Source: Candidatus Zhuqueibacterota bacterium (GTDB lineage Bacteria; Zhuqueibacterota; Zhuqueibacteria; Thermofontimicrobiales; Thermofontimicrobiaceae). Taken from it: 47,371 bases of DNA. This document shows, piece after piece, positions 1 to 8,813 of this stretch. Position 1 is the first letter of the stretch. Every line of letters starts with the position of its first letter. The notes below the pieces were generated by a model that saw nothing but the letters and a program-made list of their open reading frames with translations, ran no database searches and was not told where the DNA came from. The position numbers and the translations under genes were made by a program. The DNA lies in NCBI GenBank assembly GCA_016783825.1, contig JADHVV010000010.1, positions 1-47,371 of the forward strand. Direction: 5' to 3'.

Positions 1-996
1 TGCTCTAAAATTTTGTTTGAAATTCAGGTTCTTGCTATATTTATTACCCACCGGGGGTTCTGTGGTATATCTCATCTGCGCCCAGTCATTATACTCAACA
101 TCCGCAGAAACCACAATATTAGGCAATAACGTTATCGCAGCGCCGCCTGTAAAAACCCAGGTAGATTTCAAACCATATTCCCAACCTCCTTCGTCAGATT
201 CAGTATAATCCTGATCAGGACTATCCGCATCTTCAATTTGATTAATATGTTCGTCCCATTTTTCGGTTGCTTTAATAGTTACCGGGGTGGTAATGGTTGC
301 AGCAAACCTGCCTAAAAGACCAAAATTATACAGCATACCCAGTTTAAAATTTGAAGCCTGAAATTTAGTTGTTACCTGTTGATTGTAAGAATATGTATCG
401 TAATAATAATCATTATTAATATCCTGTTCATAAAAATCCCATGTGTATTCGTCATCTCCGCGCCATAAATTAAAAGATGCTCCGACTGACATATTTGGGG
501 TTACTTCAATAGCCCCGGATAACACCCAGTTTATCAAATCACCTTCTTCAATTTCATTGTAAGTTTGTTGAACATTATATTTCGTATTAAAGCGGTCGAA
601 TAAAAAGCCTGCATCAAAATTTCGGATCTTATTATAACCCACAGCGAAAACCATGCTGCCCCGATAAGTGGGGATCGGAAAGGCAAAGCCAATGGAATTA
701 AGCTTTGTTTTGGTCGTTTTATCCGAATTTGTTTCATCAGCAAAGGTCGCTTCATTTGTGTACTGTAAATAAGAAAGCGAAGTAAATAGCTCCATCCTCC
801 TGAGTTGCGTTAACCCAGCAGGATTCCACAACGTGGCAGAATAATCATCTGCGACTGCTATATAAGCGCTTCCCATTGATAGCGCACGCCCGCCAACCCC
901 AGAAGCGGTTCCTAAAAAGAAAGCTTCATTTTGGGCATACCCGGACGCAGTAAAAAGGAAAGCTAATCCAATTATCAATATTATTTTGAATTTCAT
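1..996 (-). CDS. FadL/PorV-like outer-membrane beta-barrel protein, 3' end beyond window
   Basis: An open frame runs from an ATG at 996 off the left edge (about 332 residues visible, no stop). It starts with a signal peptide (MKFKIILIIGLAFLFTASG, then YAQ). The mature start has the motif GRALSMGSAYIAVADDYSA followed by TLWNPAGL, which is typical of UPF0164, FadL/OmpP1 and PorV/PorQ barrel proteins. The rest shows alternating aromatic and polar strands ending in barrel-like segments. The start is fixed by AGGGAG about 8 bases upstream. In FCB bacteria such proteins either carry hydrophobic ligands or, as PorV, act as the T9SS shuttle. Which applies cannot be decided from this fragment, although T9SS cargo and C25 peptidases at the right end make a PorV-like role plausible. 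The family call is firm and the specific role is inference. Confidence 0.8.
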   Translation of the reverse strand, partial: MKFKIILIIGLAFLFTASGYAQNEAFFLGTASGVGGRALSMGSAYIAVADDYSATLWNPAGLTQLRRMELFTSLSYLQYTNEATFADETNSDKTTKTKLNSIGFAFPIPTYRGSMVFAVGYNKIRNFDAGFLFDRFNTKYNVQQTYNEIEEGDLINWVLSGAIEVTPNMSVGASFNLWRGDDEYTWDFYEQDINNDYYYDTYSYNQQVTTKFQASNFKLGMLYNFGLLGRFAATITTPVTIKATEKWDEHINQIEDADSPDQDYTESDEGGWEYGLKSTWVFTGGAAITLLPNIVVSADVEYNDWAQMRYTTEPPVGNKYSKNLNFKQNFRA

Positions 997-1031
997 TTTT
1001 CTGATCTCCCTAATTATTTAATTCATCTCAT

Positions 1032-2303
1032 TTATTTTGACTTTTTACTACTTCCTGAACTTTTTGAGCCACTGCTCTTACTCCCTGATGACCCGGAACT
1101 GCGCGATCCACCACTACTGCTCGATCCTGTTGAGGAAGATCCCCGGTTAGAGGATGAACTTGATGGACGGTATCCTGAACTGCGGCTGCCGCTGGATCTG
1201 CTCGGAGGAGAATAACTTTTCCGTGAACTTTTTGGAGATGAATAACCCTTACCCGAACTTTTTGGTGTTGCACTTCTTCTTACAGCAGGTTTTACTGTTG
1301 ATCGTGTTGATTTTGTACGCGGTGCAGTGTAAGAACGAGTCGAACGTTTCCGCACACCTGACTTCGCTTTTCCTGTTGACGGTTTGCTCGTTCTTACCCG
1401 TGGTTTTGGTGATTTTCTCGTTGTTGAACGAGGCCTTACTTTTGTTGGAGCTTTTCGTGTTTTTGTTCTGGGACTTACCCGGGCATCAGAAGGTTTTCTC
1501 ACTCTTGTTTTTGGTTTCACATATTTTCTGTCCGTTGTTCGTGTCGTCGGCTTTGTCCTCTTTACTGTATTCGGTCTGGCATCCCCCCTAATACGTTTGT
1601 CCCTTATCCCATCGATCGCCGGTTTGGCTTTTCTTGAAACAATGCGTCCATCCTTATCTTTAATTAACCGCTTTCCTGTTCTGTCCGTTCTATCCAAAAC
1701 AGCTTGCCCGCTGCTTGTGCGCCTACCCTCTCTCGAAATTCGTTTTGCCGTTTCAATTTGAACATCACCTCGGGGCTTTCTTTCCACTAAACGGTTTGTT
1801 CGCCGATTAAATGGTCTTTGATAGGCCGGTTGTTTTGTACTGGATCCCCGGCTGCCGCCATAATAATTGTGATCATAATAGTTCCGCGAGTATGAGTTCC
1901 AATAATAATCATTGTACCAATACCCACTGAACATACTCGGGTAATAATACCAATTGCGATACGGTTCCCATTGGTAATTTGGATAATACCCTGTATAATA
2001 GTACCAGTCATAAGGAGGATAATAATAGGGATGACCATAAACAACGTCATACCTGTCCCATTGAGGAACATTATAATTGTAAACGTCATATTGGTTATAA
2101 TTTACAAAGACAGTGTCATTTTCGTCTTCATAATATTCCTCGTATTCATCATCATAAGGTTGCGCCTCTTCATCTACGGTGTAGTAGTCTTCCTCTGTTT
2201 CCACATGAGGACGCGAAAATTGCGTGTAACAACCAGAGATAATAAAGGTGATAAACAGGGTAAAAATTAAGACGATAAAATTCGATTTTTTTAAATATCG
2301 CAT
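1032..2303 (-). CDS. Tyr-rich then basic/Ser-rich low-complexity lipoprotein
   Basis: Predicted 423-residue lipoprotein. The N-terminus is hydrophobic and ends in a lipobox (IISGC), so the mature protein should be anchored by Cys at about residue 25. After an acidic stretch (about 35-65), residues 65-150 are very rich in Tyr, Trp, Asn and Pro (YYYPPYDWYYYTGYYPNYQW). The second half is strongly basic with RTxR, KxRxRKP and TKSTRST words, and the last 80 residues are almost only Ser, Gly, Arg and Lys. I chose the ATG at 2303 rather than the GTG at 2312 because AGGAGGTG lies 7-8 bases before it. No enzymatic domain is visible. The composition suggests a sticky or disordered envelope or matrix protein that may bind polyanions, which is inference. 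The coding call rests on the lipobox, the ribosome-binding site and the long frame. Several long opposite-strand frames here are shadows of the low-complexity code. Confidence 0.8.
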   Translation of the reverse strand: MRYLKKSNFIVLIFTLFITFIISGCYTQFSRPHVETEEDYYTVDEEAQPYDDEYEEYYEDENDTVFVNYNQYDVYNYNVPQWDRYDVVYGHPYYYPPYDWYYYTGYYPNYQWEPYRNWYYYPSMFSGYWYNDYYWNSYSRNYYDHNYYGGSRGSSTKQPAYQRPFNRRTNRLVERKPRGDVQIETAKRISREGRRTSSGQAVLDRTDRTGKRLIKDKDGRIVSRKAKPAIDGIRDKRIRGDARPNTVKRTKPTTRTTDRKYVKPKTRVRKPSDARVSPRTKTRKAPTKVRPRSTTRKSPKPRVRTSKPSTGKAKSGVRKRSTRSYTAPRTKSTRSTVKPAVRRSATPKSSGKGYSSPKSSRKSYSPPSRSSGSRSSGYRPSSSSSNRGSSSTGSSSSGGSRSSGSSGSKSSGSKSSGSSKKSK

Positions 2304-2469
2304 TGTAGTCACCTCCTGATTAAATTTATATGAAAAAGTTGTTTATTTTAAGAATGAGGTTTTTAAGATTGTTAGAAATTTATATTGCAAAAACCAATAA
2401 TTTAGACGTTGGGAATTTTAAAAAGTTCATTGGATATTCATATTGTATATCATTTCTTTATTACCAACT

Positions 2470-5400
2470 TCATAAACCATAAATCATTTTAACGTTTTTA
2501 CCTGCATCTTTCCAGAGTTCCTTAAATTTTCTTATCTGGGTGTTTGCATTATTATTATCTGCTGCCTTATTAAAATAGCGCCCTAAATTATAAAATCCCA
2601 AAGCATAATTCGGATTATAATCCAGCGCTCTCTTCAACCTCTTTTCTGCGTGTTCGATCGGCAAAATCTTATATTCCATAATAAGCTCTGCAAAGGAAGT
2701 ATTAAAAAAAGCCAGGTCAAACGGTGAGCCGTGGTCTTTAATTTTGTTTTTTATTGGTCCGTCAAATTCTTCCAAACATTTTTTAAAAATAGCCACATTG
2801 TTATTTTTTGCTGCGATACATGCTCTTAGGTGAATAAGATATTTGTAAATTCCCCGGCGATAATTTGTTGCATTGATACCGTGTTTTTTTACAATCTCTT
2901 CCATTTGTGTCAGTTCTTGTTTTGCTTTTTCGTCTTGGTTGAGTTTCAAATGTAATATTCCCATAAGCCAATGCAGGTCGTGGTTACGAGTTACGATGTT
3001 GGTGGTGTCAAAAAGTGCCTGGGCTTGTAAACACTGATTGAGTGAAGCTGAATAATCTTTGCGAAAGTAGTGAGTGAGCGCTTTCCTGTAAAGAGCAACT
3101 GCTTTACGATTTTCCCCCTGGGACAGGTCAAAATATTTTTGGAAGTTTTTGTCCGCCTGTTTCAATTTTCCCTGCCTGATATTAATGAATCCCCACGAGC
3201 CCCACAAATAGGAAAGTTCGGGATTGAGAAGCGTGCCCTGCTTTTTCGCCCATTCAGCGCTGTCTAATTTTCCGGCAGTCATGTAGCCATCGCCCATACT
3301 GTCATAAGCATTGGCTGTGGAATCCAGTTGGACATATTTTCTGAAATGGCTCAGGGCCAATTCATGCTTTCCCTGGTGGCTGTAACAGTACGCCATGTGA
3401 TTATGCGCTTTGGCAAAATTTTTATCCAATAACAAAGATTTTTTGTAATAATAAATTGCCTTGTCGATTTCGCAAATTTCATAAAATGCTTCTGCCACGT
3501 CCAACGTAAACTCTTTTCGACTCGGGAATCCATTATAAATATCCTGAAGAATACTGATCTCCTTAAATAGATCCCCTCCCAGTCTTGCGTTAACAGCTTC
3601 CACTCTTAAGGAATCAAAACGACTGAGTTTATGTTTGTGCGCTTCAATTTCGTGGATCAGTTCATGAGCTTCTAAATTTATACCCAAAAAAAGCAGTACC
3701 TGGGCTAAACGGAGTTTTGCCAAAATAAATGTCTGATCATAAACCAGGGATGATCTGAATAATTGTTCTGCTTTAGTTACTTCTAATTTTTTCCAGGCTT
3801 TTTCTCCCAGGTAAAATTTTTCAAATGCCTCCCACCTATCGGTGAAAGCCGATGCTTTTATCCCGGGCTTGTTCATTTCAGTTAGAATCTTTTTGGTAAA
3901 ATTGGAAATGTAACCTTTTAATAAAGCTGATGGATCAGCAAAAGATATGGGTATCTTTTTATTAGCGCTTCCGTCTTTTATTAAAACACAATTTATTTCA
4001 TAAGCGACATTTTTGAGTGAAATATCTCCTGTTATTCGCAGTTCCGGTATTCGATTTTCCTTACCGTAAATGAAATCAAAATCTTCTTCTGAAAAAACAA
4101 ACACCTGTTCTTTGCTGGATTGCAACAAATCGTCGATGACCAGGTATTCCACCATGTCACTGGAAAATTTATTTACCTGTTCAGGTGTACGATTTTCTAT
4201 GAAATGATTTACTACGATGGTATTAGGCACTATGCGGTAGCTTGTGGACATAAACACTTTAAATACTATTAATGCCAAAACAACCAGCGAAACAAACGCC
4301 GCCGGGATAAGAACCTTTTTTCTTTTTAAAAATGGAACTGGTTTTGCTGTAAATTTTTTAATGCCCTTTTCCTCTTTTCCTGTTCGTTTTTCATCAATCT
4401 CCAAACCAGGTTTGCTGAATAAATTCCTCAAGTCATTTATTAATTCTTTAATATTCTGATAGCGTTCATCCGGATTCTTCTGCAAGCATTTTTCCAATAC
4501 AACCCGAATGTCATTTGTCATTGCCGGCTTAAGGCTTTCCTCAAAGGAAATATCTTTATAGCAAATTGCCTCTTTTAATTCTCCTTTATTTTTACCTTCA
4601 AAAGGGCGTTCACCGGTTAGCAGTTCATAGATTAAAATTCCATAAGAAAAAATATCGCTCCGCTGATCTAATGGCTGGTTTTTAATTTGTTCGGGTGAAA
4701 AATACGAAACCGTGTTAAGATATTTCCCGGTATCTGCTGGTTCTGTAATTCTTAATTTATTGGCATCCAGCGCAGAAAGGCGGATTTCGCTTTCATCTGT
4801 GACAATGATCGATTCAGGTCGCAGATAGCTGTGAATTAGTCCGTTTCGATGTAGTTCTTCAAGTCCCTCAGCAACCTGCAACGCAACATTCAAAACTTTC
4901 CTGGTATGTGTTTCCCGGGCTTCTTCATTCACTTCCCGCAGGGTTTTACCTTCAAAAAATTCATTAACGATAAGAACGCCATCTTCGTATTTAATTATTT
5001 CTTTGGAAACCAAAAGCGATGGATGGCTGATGTCCGGCGGGACTATTTCCTTTTTATCGAACGTAATATTGGGAACGAACTCCACAATAAATTTATTCAT
5101 TTTTTTATCCTGCGCTAAAAACGCATCTTCACCAATAGAACCTTTGTGAACCCGCCTGATGATCTCATATCCAATTTCCCTTGATTTTAAGATCATTTCG
5201 ATCATACCAGAGACTGTTTCTTTATTTACCCCCCACTCCTGTGCAAAATTATCAATTAAAATCTGTTCACGGGGAGAAATTATTCCATCCTGTAACAATG
5301 TGATGAGCAGTTCGAGCATTTTCTGATACGGCACTTTTATCCTGTTTTCAAAATCAGCAACTTTTTCCCATTCGGATTTATCCTGGTAAATCCATCCTTT

Positions 5401-6240
5401 GCGAATCCAATCATCAACCAATTCAGCTAAAATTCCCGGGCAGCCTTCCGACAAAGTGTAGATATGTTCAAATTCAACCTGGGTAAATAAACGAGGGCGG
5501 AGCCTTTCTTCCAAAATTTTTATTTCAAATCCTTTTTGCAACAGCTTTAAACTTAGATTTTTTATTTTCTGTTCATTATAAAGCCGGCTGAAAACAGTTG
5601 CTGTTGTTGAATTTAGTGATTTACTTTCATTCTCCTCCAAAATTATCATACCCCAGAATGAATCTTCATTTTCTATCAGCGTTTGTAATAATTTGAGGGA
5701 AAAATCATCAATCCACTGAACATTTTGTATGCACAATAAAACCGGAACACGCTGGCTTCGCTTTTTCAACATTTTTAGATATTTTGCGAACGTCTTTGTT
5801 TCTTTTGCTCTGATCACATCTTCTTGTTTTCCGGTTTTAATTTCATTCACTATTTTTTGTAAATCATCAACCACATCGTGAATTGGCAGCAAAGATATCA
5901 TCAGCATGAATGAATTTTTTAATATTCTGAATCCTTTCTGTTGCGCCTCCATTTGCTCTTTTATTTCCATAAAAGGCTGGTACGGCTCACTACTATCTTT
6001 CTGACATTCGTATTCAATCGCATGGATGCTTCTTCTTAATTTCGGGATATTAACAGCGATTCTCTGGTCTGTTTCGATACTGTTTAAAAATTCATGAATC
6101 AGTCTGGATTTACCGATACCATATCTTCCCCTGATCAGGAAAGAAACACATTTTTTCTTTTTAATAACTTCATTCAAAAAAGCGTCCTGCAAAGTATAAA
6201 GTTCTTCATCACGATTTAGGAAATTATATTCAAAAGGCAT
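2470..6240 (-). CDS. Membrane signalling protein: STAND-like ATPase, pseudokinase, TM, TPR
   Basis: Predicted 1256-residue multidomain protein. Residues about 1-300 form an AAA_16/STAND-like NTPase module with Walker A GRYGIGKS (about 38-45). The Walker B position reads LLCIQNVQWID, so the usual acidic pair is Q-N. Residues about 355-605 are a Ser/Thr-kinase fold (YFSPEQI, DIFSYGILIYELLTGERPF, Arg in the C-lobe). The catalytic residues are lost: the VAIK Lys is Glu (IVEF), HRD is HSY, and DFG is ALD, so it is probably a pseudokinase. A transmembrane helix (about 642-664) follows a Lys/Arg patch. It is followed by a TolB/FlgO-like segment and about 400 residues of TPR repeats. The ATG at 6240 is chosen over an upstream in-frame start because AGGAGA sits 6-7 bases before it. 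The N-terminal half should be cytoplasmic and the TPR part periplasmic (inference). No partner gene is adjacent. Confidence 0.85.
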   Translation of the reverse strand: MPFEYNFLNRDEELYTLQDAFLNEVIKKKKCVSFLIRGRYGIGKSRLIHEFLNSIETDQRIAVNIPKLRRSIHAIEYECQKDSSEPYQPFMEIKEQMEAQQKGFRILKNSFMLMISLLPIHDVVDDLQKIVNEIKTGKQEDVIRAKETKTFAKYLKMLKKRSQRVPVLLCIQNVQWIDDFSLKLLQTLIENEDSFWGMIILEENESKSLNSTTATVFSRLYNEQKIKNLSLKLLQKGFEIKILEERLRPRLFTQVEFEHIYTLSEGCPGILAELVDDWIRKGWIYQDKSEWEKVADFENRIKVPYQKMLELLITLLQDGIISPREQILIDNFAQEWGVNKETVSGMIEMILKSREIGYEIIRRVHKGSIGEDAFLAQDKKMNKFIVEFVPNITFDKKEIVPPDISHPSLLVSKEIIKYEDGVLIVNEFFEGKTLREVNEEARETHTRKVLNVALQVAEGLEELHRNGLIHSYLRPESIIVTDESEIRLSALDANKLRITEPADTGKYLNTVSYFSPEQIKNQPLDQRSDIFSYGILIYELLTGERPFEGKNKGELKEAICYKDISFEESLKPAMTNDIRVVLEKCLQKNPDERYQNIKELINDLRNLFSKPGLEIDEKRTGKEEKGIKKFTAKPVPFLKRKKVLIPAAFVSLVVLALIVFKVFMSTSYRIVPNTIVVNHFIENRTPEQVNKFSSDMVEYLVIDDLLQSSKEQVFVFSEEDFDFIYGKENRIPELRITGDISLKNVAYEINCVLIKDGSANKKIPISFADPSALLKGYISNFTKKILTEMNKPGIKASAFTDRWEAFEKFYLGEKAWKKLEVTKAEQLFRSSLVYDQTFILAKLRLAQVLLFLGINLEAHELIHEIEAHKHKLSRFDSLRVEAVNARLGGDLFKEISILQDIYNGFPSRKEFTLDVAEAFYEICEIDKAIYYYKKSLLLDKNFAKAHNHMAYCYSHQGKHELALSHFRKYVQLDSTANAYDSMGDGYMTAGKLDSAEWAKKQGTLLNPELSYLWGSWGFINIRQGKLKQADKNFQKYFDLSQGENRKAVALYRKALTHYFRKDYSASLNQCLQAQALFDTTNIVTRNHDLHWLMGILHLKLNQDEKAKQELTQMEEIVKKHGINATNYRRGIYKYLIHLRACIAAKNNNVAIFKKCLEEFDGPIKNKIKDHGSPFDLAFFNTSFAELIMEYKILPIEHAEKRLKRALDYNPNYALGFYNLGRYFNKAADNNNANTQIRKFKELWKDAGKNVKMIYGL

Positions 6241-6567
6241 ATCTTTCTCCTGAAAATAGTTACACCATTGAGCAGAGTTAAAATTCAAACAAAATATAAT
6301 GACTGATAATAATCCTTAACGAGTATATAACCAGGTTGATGTGCAAAGATAAGATGAAGAATTAGTAATTGGTTTTTTTTGATAGTTACGATTACAATTA
6401 ATTATCATTTAACTATTATTATAAATAATTAATTGTTAAATGTCAAATAAAATTTTCATTAATTTGGATTTTGTTCAAAACTCCAGTTAATTATTAAAAA
6501 AAAGTAAAATTAAAATTAGCTTGACATGCTGAGGATTTTTTGTTATATTTTTTAGAGGAGAATATCC
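6241..6567. other. Divergent intergenic region, very AT-rich, no gene seen
   Basis: This 327-base gap separates the minus-strand signalling gene from the plus-strand DUF5647 gene, so it should carry promoters for both. The only one I can point to is the plus-strand promoter at 6521-6549. The rest is A/T-rich with short imperfect palindromes such as TAATTATCATTTAACTATTATTA. No coding frame or RNA fold is recognisable. Confidence 0.6.
6521..6549 (+). promoter_or_regulatory. Sigma70-type promoter for the DUF5647 gene
   Basis: A perfect TTGACA (6521-6526), a 17-base spacer and TATATT (6544-6549) lie just before the ATG at 6568. Transcription would start near 6556-6558, leaving a leader of only about 11 bases that still includes part of GAGGAG (6555-6560). 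The same TATATT box appears before the YprB-like gene and ispG, which suggests it is the common -10 element in this genome. Confidence 0.75.
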
Positions 6568-6834
6568 ATGACAATTAACGAACGGAAAAACAGTATCATT
6601 GGAATGGAATTTGATCGTTATATTAGAGAGCATCCGGATTTTATTGAAAAATTACCTCAAAATGCACATATTGGGCTATTAATGAGTGAGGATGCAGAAT
6701 TCAATAAATGGAGCACAAATCTTGCACACAAGCAAGCAGAAAAAAATCAAAAAATAGTTTTAGTTACAATAAAGGAAATGGCTCCTGCCCATTCTCGAAT
6801 AAAAAATATGGATTTTGAAATAGCAAGTAGTTAA
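6568..6834 (+). CDS. Small DUF5647-like protein
   Basis: Predicted 88-residue soluble protein with no signal peptide or membrane segment. The pattern EFDRYIREHPDFIEKLPQ, then a hydrophobic strand with acidic loop (IGLLMSEDAEFN), then LAHKQAEKNQKIVLVTIKE matches what I recall of the small DUF5647 family, which has no established function and is often compared with toxin-antitoxin-sized genes. It has a strong ribosome-binding site (GAGGAG, 7 bases before ATG) and a near-consensus promoter, so it is probably well expressed. It is the only plus-strand gene in the first 15.7 kb, lying between a signalling protein and a histidine kinase that are both on the other strand. No partner toxin or antitoxin is visible beside it. 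Confidence 0.8.
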   Translation: MTINERKNSIIGMEFDRYIREHPDFIEKLPQNAHIGLLMSEDAEFNKWSTNLAHKQAEKNQKIVLVTIKEMAPAHSRIKNMDFEIASS

Positions 6835-6888
6835 ACAATATTATCGAATTAAATAAGGCTGGCATTATCATCAACGATGAGTAATTTT

Positions 6889-8376
6889 TCATTCATTGTT
6901 TCCATTTTCCAAAAATTGAAAAACCGGAAGGAAAATATGAAAAGCAGTTCCTTGATTTGGCTCACTCTCTACTACAATCTCACCTGAAAATCCTTTAATG
7001 ATATTGTAGCAAACCCACAATCCCAACCCGGTCCCTTTTCCCGGTTTCTTGGTTGTGTAAAACGGTTCGAAAATATGGTCAAAATTTTCTTTTTTAATTC
7101 CAACTCCATTATCGATGATAGAAATAATAATTTTCTCACCAACCATCCTACTGGTAACAGAAACTTCGCCTTTTTTCTTTCCTTCCAGTGCATCGCCTGC
7201 ATTGAGTAAAATGTTTATTAAAACCTGGAGCAGTTGATCATAGGAAATTTTTAATGTGGGAAGATGTGAAGACAGATCAACACTGAATTTATAATGTTTC
7301 AAACGTTTATCATATTTTACTATTTGCGACGCTTCTTCAATGACTTTATTCACAGAAACCTCACCGACTGTTGTCGAAATCGGTTTTGAAAAGTTAACCA
7401 TTTCCCTGACGATTCGGGAGATACGATCTATTTGCTCCCGAATCATTCTTAACTTGTCTTTATTCCACTCATCTTCGCTTTTCTCATAAAGCAGCTGAGC
7501 TAAAGAAGAAATTGCCGTTAAGGGAGAACCAACTTCATGGACTATTCCTGCTGCTAATTGTCCTACAGCGGAGAGCTTTTCCGATTGGATCAACTGCTGT
7601 TCCAGTCTTCTCTGTTCAGTGATATCATGCGCAATAACAGAGCTGCCAAGATACTTACCTTTCTCATCCCTGATTGCTGTTCGAGTAATTCGAAGCAGCA
7701 GCTTGCGCCCATCAACTGTTATTCTTTCCGTTTCCCAGTTTTTGACAAATCCTTTTTGTTTTATTATTTCATTAATTTCCATAATCTCCTGTTGAGATTT
7801 TTCTTCATTTGGAACAATTAATGAAATGTGCTTCCCAATAATATCAGCAGCGTTATAGCCATACATTTTAGCTGCTTGCTTGTTCCATATTTTAATACAA
7901 TCATTTTCATCGAGTGTAAAAATAGCCTCGGCAGCATTTTCAAGGATGTTGGTTGTAAATTGTTCGTATTCTTTTAACGTATTCTTTTCTTTATTCCTGT
8001 CAGTAACGTCATTTAGTAAAACATTCACACCTATAATATTTTTCTTTTCATCTCGTAGAGGTGATATATTAAAATCGACAAATCGAATACCTTCTTTTTG
8101 AGACTTATGTTTATGAGCCAATAATTCAGATGAATTCCCTGTTTTTGCTGCTTCGATAAATTTAAGATAAATACCTTCTTTTTCTAATACGGGGAATTTT
8201 TCTAAAACATGTTTACCAATTACTTCACATTCAACAACATCAAAAAGACGCTCCATGCCATCGCCCCAATAAATGATGCGCATATTTTTATCCAAAATGA
8301 ATAATCCAATTTTGGAAAAATTCACAGCGAATTTTAAATTTGGCAAATCAATTTTATCAACTACATTATGAGTCAT
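6889..8376 (-). CDS. Soluble PAS-PAS sensor histidine kinase
   Basis: 495 residues. Two PAS domains (about 12-125 and 138-255; the second contains NAAEAIFTLDENDCIKIWNK) are followed by a HisKA dimerisation helix with the H-box GIVHEVGSPLTAISS (phospho-acceptor His about 280). The HATPase domain has an N-box (NILLNAGDAL), G1 (DNGVGIK) and the FEPFYTTK and GTGLGL motifs. The H-box resembles the NtrB-type group. No transmembrane helix or signal peptide is present, so it should sense a cytoplasmic signal through its PAS domains. GGAG lies 5 bases upstream of the ATG. No response regulator is adjacent on either side, so its partner is elsewhere. Its direct neighbours are a decayed DUF456 gene upstream and DUF5647 downstream on the other strand. 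Confidence 0.93.
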   Translation of the reverse strand: MTHNVVDKIDLPNLKFAVNFSKIGLFILDKNMRIIYWGDGMERLFDVVECEVIGKHVLEKFPVLEKEGIYLKFIEAAKTGNSSELLAHKHKSQKEGIRFVDFNISPLRDEKKNIIGVNVLLNDVTDRNKEKNTLKEYEQFTTNILENAAEAIFTLDENDCIKIWNKQAAKMYGYNAADIIGKHISLIVPNEEKSQQEIMEINEIIKQKGFVKNWETERITVDGRKLLLRITRTAIRDEKGKYLGSSVIAHDITEQRRLEQQLIQSEKLSAVGQLAAGIVHEVGSPLTAISSLAQLLYEKSEDEWNKDKLRMIREQIDRISRIVREMVNFSKPISTTVGEVSVNKVIEEASQIVKYDKRLKHYKFSVDLSSHLPTLKISYDQLLQVLINILLNAGDALEGKKKGEVSVTSRMVGEKIIISIIDNGVGIKKENFDHIFEPFYTTKKPGKGTGLGLWVCYNIIKGFSGEIVVESEPNQGTAFHIFLPVFQFLENGNNE

Positions 8377-8388
8377 TATTTCTCCATA

Positions 8389-8720
8389 TTAAAATAACGC
8401 ATTAAGAAACAAATAGGTCATGTAAAACGAAGCAGCTATCTTTAAAATTATTCCTAACAGCTTACCCACAAAAACACCCCAACCGGCTCTAAAAGCATCT
8501 TTCGTTTCTTTGCCACTCAAAAACTCCACTGCAACCGCCCCTAAAAAAGCGCCTACAATAATTCCCAGAGGTGGAAAGAAAACTATTCCTAAAATCATCC
8601 ATCCTACTGATCCCCAGATACCCCATTTTGATGCGCCACATTTTTTTCGCCTGCTACCGGAACAACATAATCCAGTATGGAAATACAATAATTTCGAATA
8701 AAATCATTATGTTAAAATAA
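8389..8720 (-). pseudogene. DUF456 membrane protein, 5'-truncated and frameshifted
   Basis: The frame from 8389 to about 8640 encodes the C-terminal half of a DUF456 membrane protein (GASKWGIWGSVGWMILGIVF, FPPLGIIVGAFLGAVAVEFL, then KAGWG-like and LLGIILK segments). The family normally has LDYxxPxxGxKxxGASK just before this. Here LDYVVPVAGEK is present (8641-8675) but in another reading frame. The two frames meet in a seven-base poly-A run (8641-8647 on the plus strand as T7), and one added base would join them. Upstream of LDY the frame soon meets a TAA, and the first two or three membrane helices of the family are missing. The residual frame has no ATG. I therefore call it a relic rather than a gene starting from TTG. 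A one-base assembly error could explain the frameshift but not the missing N-terminus. Confidence 0.75.
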
Positions 8721-8813
8721 AAATAATTATAAATTCCCCAACCTGGACAAACCAGAAATAAATAAAAAAGAATCTTTTTAGATACTAAGTGAGCAACATA
8801 AATTTGAATCTGG

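Noticed and set aside
1154-1761. Long plus-strand frames opposite the lipoprotein
   Set aside because: They are shadows of the low-complexity Arg/Lys/Ser code on the minus strand; no ribosome-binding site and no recognisable domain.
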